From positions 124,001-188,000 of the forward strand of contig SCNS01000008.1 of assembly GCA_005503215.1 (NCBI GenBank): a stretch of DNA of 64,000 bases, written 5' to 3'. Below the pieces are notes generated by a model, which was not told the origin of the DNA, did not search any database, and saw nothing but the letters and a program-made list of their open reading frames with translations. Positions 26,492 through 36,297 of the stretch are shown piece after piece. The translations under genes and the position numbers were made by a program. The DNA comes from Sphingomonadaceae bacterium 3R27C6. GTDB lineage: Bacteria > Pseudomonadota > Alphaproteobacteria > Sphingomonadales > Sphingomonadaceae. The first letter of the stretch is position 1. The number at the start of each line of letters is the position of its first letter.

Positions 26492-28866
26492 GCGGGCGTC
26501 AACGTCAACCGATTGGCGGCATGCCGGTCGACCGCCGCGTGGCTGAACCACAAGGGCTGCATCGCCCCCGCGAGCCAGTAGGGATAAAAGTCGCGGTAAC
26601 GCGGCGAGCGCGGATCGGCGGACTGGCCGGGCAGCAGCAGAAAGCGGCTGTTGTCCCACGCGCCGACGTCGGCGACGAACAGATAGCTCGCGCCATGCGA
26701 CACGTTGAAACCGCGCTTGGGGTTGAAGCCGCGCGCCATCGGCGTCGTCCCGTCGCCGCCCGACCGGCCGCCCTCGATCCGGGGAAAGGCGGCCGCGATC
26801 GCCGGGTTCGATGCCAGCGGATGCGCGATCGTCACGCGGTGCAAATCGCCCCACTTCCAGCGCGCCGGATCGGGACCGCCGAGTTCGACCGCCTTCGTCC
26901 ATCCCGCCGCCAGCGCGCCGTCGACCAGCGCGTCGCGCGCCACGGCGGGATCGGCGCCCAGCCTTTTGTCGGGCGCGGCGAGGAGGCGCAGCATTTCGGA
27001 CAGGTTAACCGATGGGATCAGGTCGCGCGCCGCCGCAGGCACGATCCGGTCGTAAAAGGCCGTCGATAGCGCCGGCATCACCATTTCGTACAGCAGCGCA
27101 GCGGCGCTGTCGGCCTCGATCCCGCAATCCCAGCGCCGGAGTAGCGCGGCCGCGGGGGCGGCTGCCGCAGTGGGATTGGCGGGAAGCAGCTTCAGCAGCG
27201 CGCGCGCGGGCAGCGACTGGACGTCGTGCTGGAGCGCGATGCTGTCCTCGATCCGGTGCTTCGGCTGGCTGCGCAGCACCTCGGCGACGCGATCGTAGCG
27301 GAAAGGGTCGCTCCAGCTGAAGCTGATGATCCGCTCGCGATACGGATAGCCCGCGGGCAGGTTCATCTGGTTAGCCGAAGCGAACCAGCCTTCGCGCGGG
27401 TTATAGACATGGGGCATATCCTCGACCGGCAAGATGCCCGTCCAGTCGAAAGCGCCGTCGCCCGGCGCGGGGAACAGCCCGTCGTGTTTCGGCCGGCGCG
27501 GGGTGAAGCCGATCGTCTGCCAGCCAGTGTTGCCGTCGATGTCGGCATAATGGAGGTTGGTCGGCGACACATGCAGCTTGAACGCTTTCCGCAGCGACGC
27601 CCAGTCCTTCGACAGGTTGATCGCGATGATCGCGAACCGCTGGTTGGCGCCGGGCAGCATGCTGACCGTGGCGAACGCAACGGCGCGATTGCGCGCGGCG
27701 TCGTCCGACACGATCGGGCGGCCCGCGGCATAGCGCAAAGTCACGCGCTCGGACGGCGCGCCCTTGACCAATATCTCGTCCTCGAAGGTCTCGAACGCCT
27801 TCCACTTGCCCTTGTGCCAATAGCGGCCGGGGTCGCCCTCCTTGGTGCGCAGGATGAACAGGTCGGTCTGGTCGATGTGGAAATTGGTGCGGCCGAAGGC
27901 AAAGCGGTCGGTGTGCCCCTGCATGATCCCGGGCAGCCCCGGCGCACCCGCGCCGATGACGTCGAGCCCCGGCGCCGACAGATGGCACATATGCCGCGGG
28001 CTGGCGCGGCCGATGCCGAGATGCGGATCGTTGGCGAGGATCGGCCGTCCAGTCGCGCTGCGCGACGGCGAAATGGTCCACGCATTGCTGCCGAGTGCGA
28101 AGCGATCGGTCCAACGTTGTTCGGGGTCGAGCGACGCTTCCTGCACCGGATCGAAATCCATCGGCCGGTTTGCGGGATCGAGGACGCCGAGGTCGCCGTC
28201 GCTCACCGCCGCGACATCGAGCCCCTCGGGCACGGTGAAGGCCCATGCGGGGCGCAGCGGCACCATCAGCTGATCGGCATCGAGCAGACCGCGCGCCTGA
28301 AGCTGTGCGCGGCGCACCTCGTCGTCGGCGTCGCCCATGCCGATGCCGCGATTGCGAACGAGATCGTGGATGTCCCAGCGCAGCGGGCTGATCCCCAGGA
28401 TGCCATATTCGAGCGGCAGCTGCGCCGGATCGGCCGCCAGTTCCGCGATCCGGGCGTTCACCCCGGCAACATAGCCGCGCGCGCATTCGAGCACGTCGGG
28501 CGGCAGCGCCGCGAGTTCGGCTTCGACGTCGCCGCGATAGAGGAAGAGCCGCGCCGCCTTGTCGGCGGCGACGAAGCGCGGCCCGAAGGCTTCGGCCATC
28601 CGCCCCATGTCGCGGCGATGCTCCATGTCGATCTGGAATAACCGGTCGCGCGCGACGAGATAGCCCTGCCCGAAGAAGGCATCGTGCAGCGAGGCGGCGC
28701 GGACGTGCGGCACCCCCAGCTCGTCTTCGATCACCTCGACCGGCGCGCGTGCCCCGGACAGGCCGATCGTTCGCGCGGTGCCCTTGACCCGGGGTTTCGC
28801 GAAAAGACTTCCCGGCATCGCGACAAGCGCGACCGAAGCCAGCAAAAACGCGCGGCGCTGGATCAA
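26488..28866 (-). CDS. Penicillin acylase family N-terminal nucleophile hydrolase, exported
   Basis: Precursor of 792 residues. The signal region MIQRRAFLLASVALVAMPGS has a twin arginine. The probable self-cleavage site and nucleophile serine are in RFALGSNAWTISPSRSATG, after a spacer of about 240 residues, giving alpha and beta chains. The family hydrolyses N-acyl amides such as penicillins, acyl-homoserine lactones and N-acyl amino acids. The start is a TTG with GGGGAGGG about 5 bases upstream. Given its neighbours, N-acyl amino acids or peptides are the likely substrates here. A LysR-type palindrome lies 88 bases upstream. Confidence 0.88.
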   Translation of the reverse strand: MIQRRAFLLASVALVAMPGSLFAKPRVKGTARTIGLSGARAPVEVIEDELGVPHVRAASLHDAFFGQGYLVARDRLFQIDMEHRRDMGRMAEAFGPRFVAADKAARLFLYRGDVEAELAALPPDVLECARGYVAGVNARIAELAADPAQLPLEYGILGISPLRWDIHDLVRNRGIGMGDADDEVRRAQLQARGLLDADQLMVPLRPAWAFTVPEGLDVAAVSDGDLGVLDPANRPMDFDPVQEASLDPEQRWTDRFALGSNAWTISPSRSATGRPILANDPHLGIGRASPRHMCHLSAPGLDVIGAGAPGLPGIMQGHTDRFAFGRTNFHIDQTDLFILRTKEGDPGRYWHKGKWKAFETFEDEILVKGAPSERVTLRYAAGRPIVSDDAARNRAVAFATVSMLPGANQRFAIIAINLSKDWASLRKAFKLHVSPTNLHYADIDGNTGWQTIGFTPRRPKHDGLFPAPGDGAFDWTGILPVEDMPHVYNPREGWFASANQMNLPAGYPYRERIISFSWSDPFRYDRVAEVLRSQPKHRIEDSIALQHDVQSLPARALLKLLPANPTAAAAPAAALLRRWDCGIEADSAAALLYEMVMPALSTAFYDRIVPAAARDLIPSVNLSEMLRLLAAPDKRLGADPAVARDALVDGALAAGWTKAVELGGPDPARWKWGDLHRVTIAHPLASNPAIAAAFPRIEGGRSGGDGTTPMARGFNPKRGFNVSHGASYLFVADVGAWDNSRFLLLPGQSADPRSPRYRDFYPYWLAGAMQPLWFSHAAVDRHAANRLTLTPA

Positions 28867-29260
28867 CAGGCCCTCCCCGATCAGATATCAAAATCACGAA
28901 CCGCCACCCTATCGCAGCATCGCGCCGCAGGGCCATAGCAAGCGGGCTGCGTCCTATAACTGCAAGCTATTCAGCGGCGCCATATCTTCGGGCTATATGT
29001 CCATATCGCCAGGTTAGCGGCCAAGCTGTTGACCCCCCGCAACCACCCTGTAACCTCGTTGTCACGAAATCGGCTGTCTGCGCGCTTCGGCTGCGACGAT
29101 GGCCGGACCGTATAACGAACATCACTAAAAATATAAGAAGGCGGGCCAAGCATCCGCCGAAGCGTCAGGTAGGACAAATAGGGCAGCCAACCCGGCACGG
29201 CGCCGGGGCACGCCTCGGGCGGCGTGAGGCTTGGCCTTGGGTAAAAAGGGGACTGCTGAT
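28867..29260. promoter_or_regulatory. Divergent control region, penicillin acylase / TonB-dependent receptor
   Basis: This gap of 394 bases contains the third LysR-type palindrome (28954-28972), a second possible contact ATATCTTCGGGCTATAT (28982-28998), and an AT-rich patch (CACTAAAAATATAAG near 29125). No coding region is supported in it. AAAAAGGGGA precedes the receptor ATG at 29261. Confidence 0.5.
28954..28972. promoter_or_regulatory. LysR-type operator candidate, site 3
   Basis: CTATAACTGCAAGCTATTC shares its first five bases and several inner positions with the sites at 18124 and 19104, including AAGCTAT of site 2. It lies between the penicillin-acylase and receptor genes, so both could belong to the same regulon. 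Confidence 0.55.
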
Positions 29261-32200
29261 ATGCGTAATTTTGAACATATTCGTCGACCGCTGGGCCGCA
29301 CGGGCCGCCTCGGCGTGGCCATGACCGCCATCGCGCTGGTCCATAGCGCCCCGGCGCTGGCGCAGGAGGCGACCGTCGCCCAGGACAGCGTCGAAGCGGC
29401 GCCCGCCGACCAGATCATCGTGACCGGCTCGCGCGTCACGCGCGACGGCTTCGAGGCGCCGACGCCGGTGATGGTGCTGACGCAGGAAGATATCCAGAAC
29501 ACCTCGCCAACCAACAACATCGCGGACTTCGTCAACCAGCTGCCGGCACTCGCGGCGTCCATCCGTCCGTCGAACTCGCGCCTTGAGCTCAGTAACGGCA
29601 TCGCCGGCATCAATGCGCTCAACCTGCGCAGCCTGGGCACCGTACGCACACTCGTGCTGATCGACGGGCGGCGGTCCGTGGGTTCGACCGCCAGCGGCGT
29701 GGTCGACATCAACACGATCCCACAGTCACTGGTGGAACGCGTCGAAGTGGTCACGGGCGGTGCCTCGGCCGCCTATGGCTCCGACGCGGTTGCCGGGGTG
29801 ACCAACTTCATCCTGAACAAAAGCTTTAACGGGCTGAAGCTATCCGGCGATATCGGCGTGACCGATGAGGGCGACGGCTTCAACTATCGGCGGACATTGC
29901 CGCCGGCTTCGGCTTCGCCGATGGTCGTGGCCGCCTGATCGTCGCGGGCGAAATCGCCCACTCCGACGGCATCTTCCAGGTCGATCGCGACTGGAACCAC
30001 ACCGGCTTCGTACGAATCCAGAATCCGGCCTGGACGGCCAACAGCACCGTACCCCGGTACCTGCTCCGGACCCAGGTCGGCGCGGCGAACTCGACGCCGG
30101 GCGGCCTCATCACCGCCTCGGCTGGAGGCACGGCAAATCGCCTGTGCGGAACCTATTTCGGACAGGGCGGGTCGATCAATCAGTACCAGTTCGGCGCGTT
30201 GACCTTCCCTTCGCCGGCCTGCTCCGCCGTGCCGCAGCTGACGCAAGGCGGCGACTGGCAGGTCAATGATTCGGGCCGCCGCATCGGCCTCAGCCCCGAA
30301 GAAGACCGCTATGGCCTCTTCGGCCGGCTGAGCTTCGAGGTCAGCGATGGCGTCACCCTCTTCGCCCAAGCTTCATATAACCGGCAGAAGACCTTGTTCA
30401 ACGCGGGCCCGAACCTGATGACTGGACTTTCGCTGAATGCGACCGGTTGCGGTACGGCGGCGACCGCGGCGGCGGCTCCGACGACGTGCAACGCGTTCCT
30501 GTACAACACGCTCGGTCCGGCACAACTGACGGGCATAACCGGCGTTACGCTGGCGACGACCGCCGTCGACTTGCCCGGCCGCGGCTCGAACAACGAGCGC
30601 AAGGTGCAGCGCTACCTGATCGGCGCGGAGGGTGAATTCGATGCGTTCGGAAAGCCCGCGAGCTGGGATGTCTACGCCCAGTACGGCCGCGCCGAGTTGC
30701 ACGAGCAACTGACCAATATCCAGCAAACAGTACGGAGAAACAACGCGCTCGCTGCCGTGTTCGCGCCGGCTGGAAACCCGCGCGGCCTTCCGGTCGGTTC
30801 GATCCAGTGCCTTATCAACGTCAACGCCAGCGCGGCGGATGACGATCCCAACTGCCGCCCGCTCAACCTGCTGGGCATCGGCGTCGCCGATCCGGCGGCG
30901 GTCGATTATATCCTGGGCGATCCGTTCCGCGATCAGACGCTCGAACAAACCGTGGTTGGCGCCAACCTGTCGCTCACGCCTTTCGCGACCTGGGCGGGCG
31001 ACGTTAGCATCGCGATCGGCGCCGAATACCGCAAGGAAGAGATCGACGGGTTCGTGCCCCCCGAATTCCAACCGATCTTCAACCCAGCCACCGGCGCATC
31101 GACCAGCGTGTGGTCGGTCGGCAACTACCGCCCCAGCAAGGGCAGCTACGACGTCAAGGAGGCCTATCTCGAAACGGTCGTGCCGCTGGGCTTCGGACTC
31201 GAGTTCAACGGGGCGGTGCGCGGTACCGATTATTCGACCTCGGGCTATGTCACGACATGGAAGCTGGGTGCGACCTGGCAGCCCATCGACGATATTCGAC
31301 TGCGCGCCACGCGCTCGCGCGACATTCGCGCGCCCAACCTTAACGAGCTGTTCCAGGCGGGTACCGCCAACACCTCCACCGTCACCAACCCGTTCTTCCC
31401 GGGAGTGGGGCCGGGGACCGGCACTTATGGCTCCAGCCTCTCCTACTTGGGCACGATCACAGGCAATCTGGATCTGAGACCGGAGAAGGCGGATTCGTGG
31501 AACGTCGGCGCGGTGTTCACACCCCACTTCATTCCCGGCTTCAGCGTGTCGGCCGACTATTTTGATATCAAGGTGAAACAAGCGATCGACAGCCTCAGCG
31601 CGGACGACATCGTCAACCGCTGTTTCGAGGGACTCGCGGACTTCTGCGCGGCAATCACGCCTGACCCCGCCAATCCGTCGCGCGTCCTGATCGCCCGCCA
31701 GCCGGTCAATTTCTCCAGCCTCGTCATGCGCGGTGTCGATCTGGAAGCGGCGTATCGGATGCCCCTCGCCGGGGGCAATTTCACCCTGCGCGGCCTGGCG
31801 ACGCGCTATATCGACAACATCGTCACAACAGGCGTGCCCGGCTTCGTGCCGCTCAACTCCGTCGGGACGCTGGGTGTCGGTACCGGCACGCAATCGATCA
31901 CGCCGAAGTGGATTTACCGCTTCACCGCGAGTTACGATACCGACGATTTCTCGCTGACAGCGACGGCGCGAGGCGTGAGCGACGGCAGGTACGATGCCAC
32001 CGGCATCGAGTGTGGGACCACCTGCCCGATCTCGACCAACCAGTTTCCGACCTACGAGGACAACAGCATCGACGGCGCGACCTACGTCGACCTCAACGCG
32101 ACGTTCAAGTTCGACGCGATGGCCAAGGGCGACGCCGAATTCTTCGTCAACGTCACCAATGTGTTCGATGCCGATCCGATCCTGCTGCCCGAAACCGGCC

Positions 32201-32274
32201 TTGCCGCGAACAGCACCTATTCGGACCTGCTGGGCCGCAGCTTCCGTGTGGGCGTGCGCTTCAAGATGAAGTGA
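29261..32274 (+). pseudogene. TonB-dependent receptor with a one-base frameshift
   Basis: The first frame (29261-29938) encodes a signal peptide (MTAIALVHSAPALAQ), TonB-box-like DQIIVTGSRVTRDGFEAPTP and a plug domain with RTLVLIDGRRSVGS and ASAAYGSDAVAGVTNFIL. Homologous sequence then continues in another frame from about 29893 (DIAAGFGFADGRGRLIVAGE) to 32274, ending in SFRVGVRFKMK. A single missing base near 29892 would join the halves into about 1004 residues, a normal length. It is either a recent inactivation or a sequencing error. The group resembles sphingomonad receptors linked to peptide and amide catabolism. Confidence 0.88.
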
Positions 32275-32299
32275 CACGGGACGAACGAAAGAAAGAGGG

Positions 32300-32332
32300 A
32301 GGGAGGGCACCGGTGGCCCTCCCTTTCTTGTT
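32300..32332 (+). terminator. Intrinsic terminator after the receptor
   Basis: AGGGAGGGC (32300-32308) pairs with GCCCTCCCT (32316-32324) around a short loop and is followed by TTTCTTGTT. It lies 25 bases after the receptor stop. Confidence 0.8.
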
Positions 32333-32520
32333 GAGCGGTCCAGGGTGTCGCTCGGGGTGAACGCAAATCGACCCGCCCGACAACGGAAAAGGCAGGCGTG
32401 GCACACGCCCGGGTCTGTGTGATTGAGGCGGGCACCAGCATGGACTATAGGCGGCCGCGAAACTCTCACGGTCGGTGTCCCGCTGCGGGTCCCAACCGCG
32501 CCGCGAACAACGGAGCCCCC

Positions 32521-32982
32521 ATGTCGAAATCGCTTTTTCTGGATGATTTGCAGGTCGGCCAGCAATGGCATGGCGGCCCGATCGAGATGACCGAGGCGGA
32601 TATCATCCGCTTCGCAAGCGAATATGATCCCCAGCCGATGCACATCGACACCGCGGCGGCCGCGAACGGTCGCTTTGGCGGCATCATTGCCAGCGGTTGG
32701 CACGTGGCCTCCGTCGTGATGCGCGATTTTGTCGAAGCCGCCCCGTTCGGGAGCACGCCGCTTCTTGGCCTCAAAATCGACGATCTGACCTGGCGCGTGC
32801 CCGTTCGGCCCGGCGATGTGCTTCGCATCACGCGCGAGGTCGTCGACATCGCGCGTTCCAAAAGCAAGCCGGACCGGGGGGTGCTGACCATGCGAATGAC
32901 CGTTACCAACCAGGAGGGCTCGGTCGTGATGGCGTTCACCAACCTCATCCAAATGCCAACCCGGCCCGACATCGATAGCTAA
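32521..32982 (+). CDS. MaoC family hydratase
   Basis: Hot-dog-fold protein of 153 residues. The hydratase motif is in FASEYDPQPMHIDTAAA, where the Asp and His act on an enoyl-CoA substrate, followed by GGIIASGWHVASVVMR. Such proteins hydrate enoyl-CoA esters or act in related acyl-CoA metabolism. GGAG lies a few bases before the ATG. It stands alone after the receptor terminator, so its pathway is not shown by context. The preceding gap (32333-32520) holds no other gene. Confidence 0.88.
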   Translation: MSKSLFLDDLQVGQQWHGGPIEMTEADIIRFASEYDPQPMHIDTAAAANGRFGGIIASGWHVASVVMRDFVEAAPFGSTPLLGLKIDDLTWRVPVRPGDVLRITREVVDIARSKSKPDRGVLTMRMTVTNQEGSVVMAFTNLIQMPTRPDIDS

Positions 32983-33229
32983 GCTCCTTTAGCCCGGATC
33001 GGCCGACAGCGGTCTGCCGGCGAGCGAAGGCTGTTCGAGCCTGGCGAGCCGCCGATATGGGCGCGGCCGGAAGTAGAGCGATATCATCCGACAGGCTCCC
33101 GACCGCCTCAGCGGCGACGAACGGTTCACCGCATCGCGCGCCTTCGGGCAAGTTTTTGTTAACCCCCTTCCTGCAGATGTCGGGCGGGGGGCACAAAGCG
33201 GCGCAGGCCGCGCGAATGGAGAGTTCGCA

Positions 33230-33511
33230 GTGCTCGAATATGAAACAAGGCCGGCATCGGTCATGGGGCCGCTGGGCCGGCTCACTCTCGACGATCTGCC
33301 GTCCTCATCCACGGCGCACTGGGTCAGCCGCCGCAAGGCCGAAGTGCTGGCCGCGATCGATGGCGGATTGCTTAGCCAGAACGAGGCCTGTGCGCGATAC
33401 CGGCTGAGCGTCGAGGAACTTGCCGGCTGGCGGCGGTCGATCGATCGCGCGGGCATCCCCGGCCTTCGTATCACCAGAACGCAGGAATATCGCAATCGGT
33501 TGGACAGATGA
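33230..33511 (+). CDS. sciP: DUF1153 protein, SciP-like CtrA inhibitor
   Basis: Protein of 93 residues with the DUF1153 helix-turn-helix: LTLDDLPSSSTAHWVSRRKA, VLAAIDGGLLSQNEACARYR, LSVEELAGWRRSIDRAGIPG and LRITRTQEYR. In Caulobacter SciP binds CtrA and blocks transcription of its targets in swarmer cells. The GTG start is preceded by GGAGAG. The gap of 247 bases upstream (32983-33229) presumably holds its promoter; I found no clear elements there. A terminator follows. Confidence 0.9.
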   Translation: MLEYETRPASVMGPLGRLTLDDLPSSSTAHWVSRRKAEVLAAIDGGLLSQNEACARYRLSVEELAGWRRSIDRAGIPGLRITRTQEYRNRLDR

Positions 33512-33551
33512 TCAATCGATGCCGGGCGTCCCCACACGCTCGGCAACGGCT

Positions 33552-33592
33552 GGGCGGCGCGGGCAGACTGGTCCCTCTCGCGCCGCCCTTTC
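33552..33592 (+). terminator. Terminator after sciP
   Basis: A perfect 10-bp stem, GGGCGGCGCG (33552-33561) with CGCGCCGCCC (33579-33588), is followed by TTTCC. It lies 40 bases after the sciP stop. Confidence 0.65.
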
Positions 33593-33646
33593 CAAATGCT
33601 TTGCTTTGCCGCCTCTGGGCACCGATGGCCCGCGATTAGTCACCGA

Positions 33647-34003
33647 TCATATCGGCGAATGCTGGTGAAACGCCAGCTTCCAACCATCGGGGCGCCGCAC
33701 ATAGGCTGAGCTGACGAGCGCCGCATAGGGTTCGCCATCGGCGCGCGTCACATCCGCCCGGTAGCTGATGATCGCAAAATCTTCGTCATTATCCAGAAGT
33801 TGACGATCCCCCATCGTCAGGTCGCGCCAGCGGTTGGCGTTGGTCGCCGTCGCCGCGACCGCTTCGCGCGAATGCACGCCATGCATTTCGCCCGCCTGCG
33901 GAAAGGCGAGCAGGCACTGGCGGTCGACATGTTTCAGGAAATGATCTTTGCCGTCGAGCCAGAATCCTCGCTCGATGTCATAAAGCTCCTTTTCGAGCGC
34001 CAT
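33647..34003 (-). CDS. NTF2-like / DUF4440 small protein
   Basis: Protein of 118 residues with the alpha-plus-beta pattern of NTF2-like folds. A helix (MALEKELYDIERGFWLDGKD) is followed by strands such as DFAIISYRADVTRADGEPYA and a terminal YVRRPDGWKLAFHQHSPI. DUF4440 members can bind small ligands or act as isomerase-like enzymes; no catalytic set is evident here. GGGAGAATGAG precedes the ATG. Function is unknown. Confidence 0.8.
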   Translation of the reverse strand: MALEKELYDIERGFWLDGKDHFLKHVDRQCLLAFPQAGEMHGVHSREAVAATATNANRWRDLTMGDRQLLDNDEDFAIISYRADVTRADGEPYAALVSSAYVRRPDGWKLAFHQHSPI

Positions 34004-34033
34004 CTCATTCTCCCTTCAAGCAGGCGCGCGGGA

Positions 34034-34594
34034 TCAACCGCCCTTCTTCTGCGCGCGCGCCGCCCTGACGCCCGCGAGAAACTGCTTTTCATCGACCCTC
34101 ATCGCCAATCCTCTCGCCGACAGGAAAAATGCGGCGCGCGGCATGGTGATATTGCCTTCGCTGGTCGCCAGCACCGCGCCTTGAGGCGCGATCGCGGTCA
34201 CCTTGCCGAGTACCGCGGCGCCGTCGGCGCTCCGCACTTCGGCGCCCGGCTTCAAGGCTCCGTCGACCGCCACCGCATCGGCCTCGGCCTGCCTCAGGAC
34301 GGCGACGATCTTCTGCTTCGGGGCTTTCAGCGCCGAGCCCTTCGCGCTCTTCACAAAGGCATTCTTCGGAACCACCAGCCCGTTGCCGTCAATCGACACG
34401 GCCACCCTGTCTCCCGACACTTTGGCGATCTGGCCGACTTCTTCGCCATTCTGGTCATAAACCTTGGCACCCACGACCAGCGAAGCGGCAGGCGCCGGCG
34501 CTGGCGCCTGCGCCTGCGCCTGCGCAGCGGGGCCAGCGAGCGGTATCGCGCTCGCAAGGAATAATGCGGCGATCGGGCCGAAGGATTTGTGCAT
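34034..34594 (-). CDS. Exported protein with two PRC-barrel-like repeats, function unknown
   Basis: Protein of 186 residues with a signal peptide (MHKSFGPIAALFLASAIPLAGPAAQAQ) and an Ala-Pro linker. Two related beta-rich units follow: VVGAKVYDQNGEEVGQIAKV and PGAEVRSADGAAVLGKVTAI. Both resemble the start of a PRC-barrel repeat. The C-terminus is basic (RAARAQKKGG). AGGAG lies 7 bases before the ATG. It is probably periplasmic. No enzymatic motif is visible, and no function can be assigned. Confidence 0.75.
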   Translation of the reverse strand: MHKSFGPIAALFLASAIPLAGPAAQAQAQAPAPAPAASLVVGAKVYDQNGEEVGQIAKVSGDRVAVSIDGNGLVVPKNAFVKSAKGSALKAPKQKIVAVLRQAEADAVAVDGALKPGAEVRSADGAAVLGKVTAIAPQGAVLATSEGNITMPRAAFFLSARGLAMRVDEKQFLAGVRAARAQKKGG

Positions 34595-35006
34595 GAAGCG
34601 CTCCTGTCGAACAAATATGCCCGTGCGTGCCGCACCGCACGGCCGCGTGCCAAATGTGATGTTGCCCGGCCGTGCAACGGACGCGTCGAGCCGACGTCCC
34701 TCGCCAATCGGCGAAGACATCAGTCGGCCCGAAAGGGAGCCGACTACGCGCGGCTACCGTGGGACGGGCGTCGGGCTGCCAGAACCCGTCGCTGACCTAT
34801 ATGGCGCTCTCGGCGCGCGCTGCGGATCACGCCGCCAAGCTCTTGAAGGAGGGCGCGATCTAACGGCGCGGCGGTGGAAAGGCGGGAGTTCGTCATGCGT
34901 TCGGGCGCCAACCGATTGGCCCGAACCTGGCGGGCTGTCGTCGTGACAGACTCCGCTTTGCACCGGAATTTCCATGTTTTCAGCCAAATCGCGAAGATCC
35001 GGCTGG
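34595..35006. other. 412-base gap without a supported gene
   Basis: The region separates the exported repeat protein from tRNA-Gln. A short frame at 34672-34863 ends AADHAAKLLKEGAI but lacks a ribosome site and a recognisable family. I see no repeat or RNA element in it beyond the presumed promoter of the repeat-protein gene. Confidence 0.4.
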
Positions 35007-35078
35007 CTGGGGCGGCAGGATTCGAACCTGCGAATGGCGGCATCAAAAGCCGCTGCCTTACCGCTTGGCGACGCCCCA
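35007..35078 (-). tRNA. tRNA-Gln (anticodon TTG)
   Basis: The minus strand folds as a 72-nt cloverleaf. The acceptor arms are TGGGGCG and CGCCCCA with discriminator G. The D arm is GCC/GGC, the anticodon stem is GCGGC/GCCGC around TTTTGAT (anticodon TTG), and the T arm is GCAGG-TTCGAAT-CCTGC. CCA is not encoded. Confidence 0.95.
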
Positions 35079-35134
35079 ACAGGCCGGTGCGAGCGCGTCT
35101 ATAGCGCCTCTCGGCCGCTTGGCAAGCTAGCCGA

Positions 35135-36220
35135 TCAGAGCCGGGTAACCCAGCCGTGCGGATCGGCGGCGCGGCCGCGCTGGATGTCGACGAGCTTGTC
35201 CTTGAGCTTCGTTGTCACTTGTCCCGGGCCGCCGGCGCCGATCGTGAAGCTGCTCTCGCCGCGCGTCACCTTGCCCACCGGGGTCACCACCGCGGCGGTG
35301 CCGCAGGCGAAGCTTTCGGTCAGCTTGCCGCTTTCCGCATCGGCCTGCCACTGGTCGATCGCATAGGGTTCCTCGCGCACCGTCAGCCCGGCGTCGCGCG
35401 CCAGCGTGATGATCGTCTCGCGCGTGATGCCGGGAAGGATCGTGCCGGTCAGCGGCGGGGTCACGATGCTGCCGTCGTCGAAGACGAAGAACATGTTCAT
35501 GCCGCCCAGTTCCTCGATCCAGCGACGCTCGGCGGCGTCGAGGAAGACGACCTGATCGTGCCCCTTGGCGATCGCCTCGCGCTGCGCGACGAGGCTGGAG
35601 GCGTAATTGCCGCCGCATTTGGCGGCGCCGGTGCCGCCCGGCGCGGCGCGGGTATAATCCTCCGACACCCAGAGCGAGATCGCGGGGGCGCCCGACTTGA
35701 AATAATTGCCCACCGGCGAAGTGATGACGAGGAACTGATATTCGGCCGCGGGCTTCACGCCGAGGAAGACTTCGCTCGCGAACATGAAGGGACGGAGGTA
35801 CAGCGCGCCGCCGTCGACCTGCGGGAACCAGTGCGCGTCGGCAGCGACGGCTTCCTTCACCGCGGCGATGAACAGTTCCTCGGGCAGCTCGGCCATCGCC
35901 ATGCGGCGCGCGCTGGCGTTGAAGCGCGCGGCATTGGCCTCGACGCGGAACAGCGCCATCGAGCCGTCGTCGAGGCGGTACGCCTTCAGCCCTTCGAAGA
36001 TTTCCTGCGCATAATGGAGCACCGCGGTCGCGGGATCGAGCGACAGCGGGCCGCGCGGCATCACCTGCGCATCGTGCCAGCCCTGCCCCTCGGTATAGCG
36101 GATCGACACCATATGGTCGGTGAAGACGCGCCCGAACGCCGGGTCGGCGATCGCCGCCGCCCGTACATCGTCCGCGATCAGATTGGGGTGCGGCAGATGG
36201 GTGAAGGCGGGAGCGGACAT
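35135..36220 (-). CDS. ilvE: Branched-chain amino acid aminotransferase
   Basis: PLP-dependent enzyme of 361 residues, fold type IV, class II length. It transfers the amino group between glutamate and the 2-keto acids of valine, leucine and isoleucine. Visible features are ATAVLHYAQEIFEGLKAYR, the lysine in TGAAKCGGNYASSL that binds PLP, EELGGMNMFFVFDDG, and GTILPGITRETI. It is divergent from the MarR-type regulator, with 77 bases between starts, so the regulator may act on it. The ribosome site is weak. Confidence 0.93.
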   Translation of the reverse strand: MSAPAFTHLPHPNLIADDVRAAAIADPAFGRVFTDHMVSIRYTEGQGWHDAQVMPRGPLSLDPATAVLHYAQEIFEGLKAYRLDDGSMALFRVEANAARFNASARRMAMAELPEELFIAAVKEAVAADAHWFPQVDGGALYLRPFMFASEVFLGVKPAAEYQFLVITSPVGNYFKSGAPAISLWVSEDYTRAAPGGTGAAKCGGNYASSLVAQREAIAKGHDQVVFLDAAERRWIEELGGMNMFFVFDDGSIVTPPLTGTILPGITRETIITLARDAGLTVREEPYAIDQWQADAESGKLTESFACGTAAVVTPVGKVTRGESSFTIGAGGPGQVTTKLKDKLVDIQRGRAADPHGWVTRL

Positions 36221-36297
36221 GCGGAAACACCTGTGTTTGCGGGTTTATGGAGCGCGCCTCTTGCCAAAGACGGGCGCGGCGCGCAACGGTAGCGACT

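Noticed and set aside
32440..32460. CTATAGG half-site before the MaoC gene
   Set aside because: Only one arm of the LysR-type palindrome is present, so membership in the regulon is not supported.
33150..33180. CtrA-like TTAAC motif upstream of sciP
   Set aside because: Only one half-site (GTTAACCCCC) was found, with no second TTAA at the proper spacing.
34672..34863. Frame of 63 codons ending AADHAAKLLKEGAI
   Set aside because: No ribosome site, no recognised homology, and an arginine-rich start. It may be a remnant, but it is not supported as a gene.
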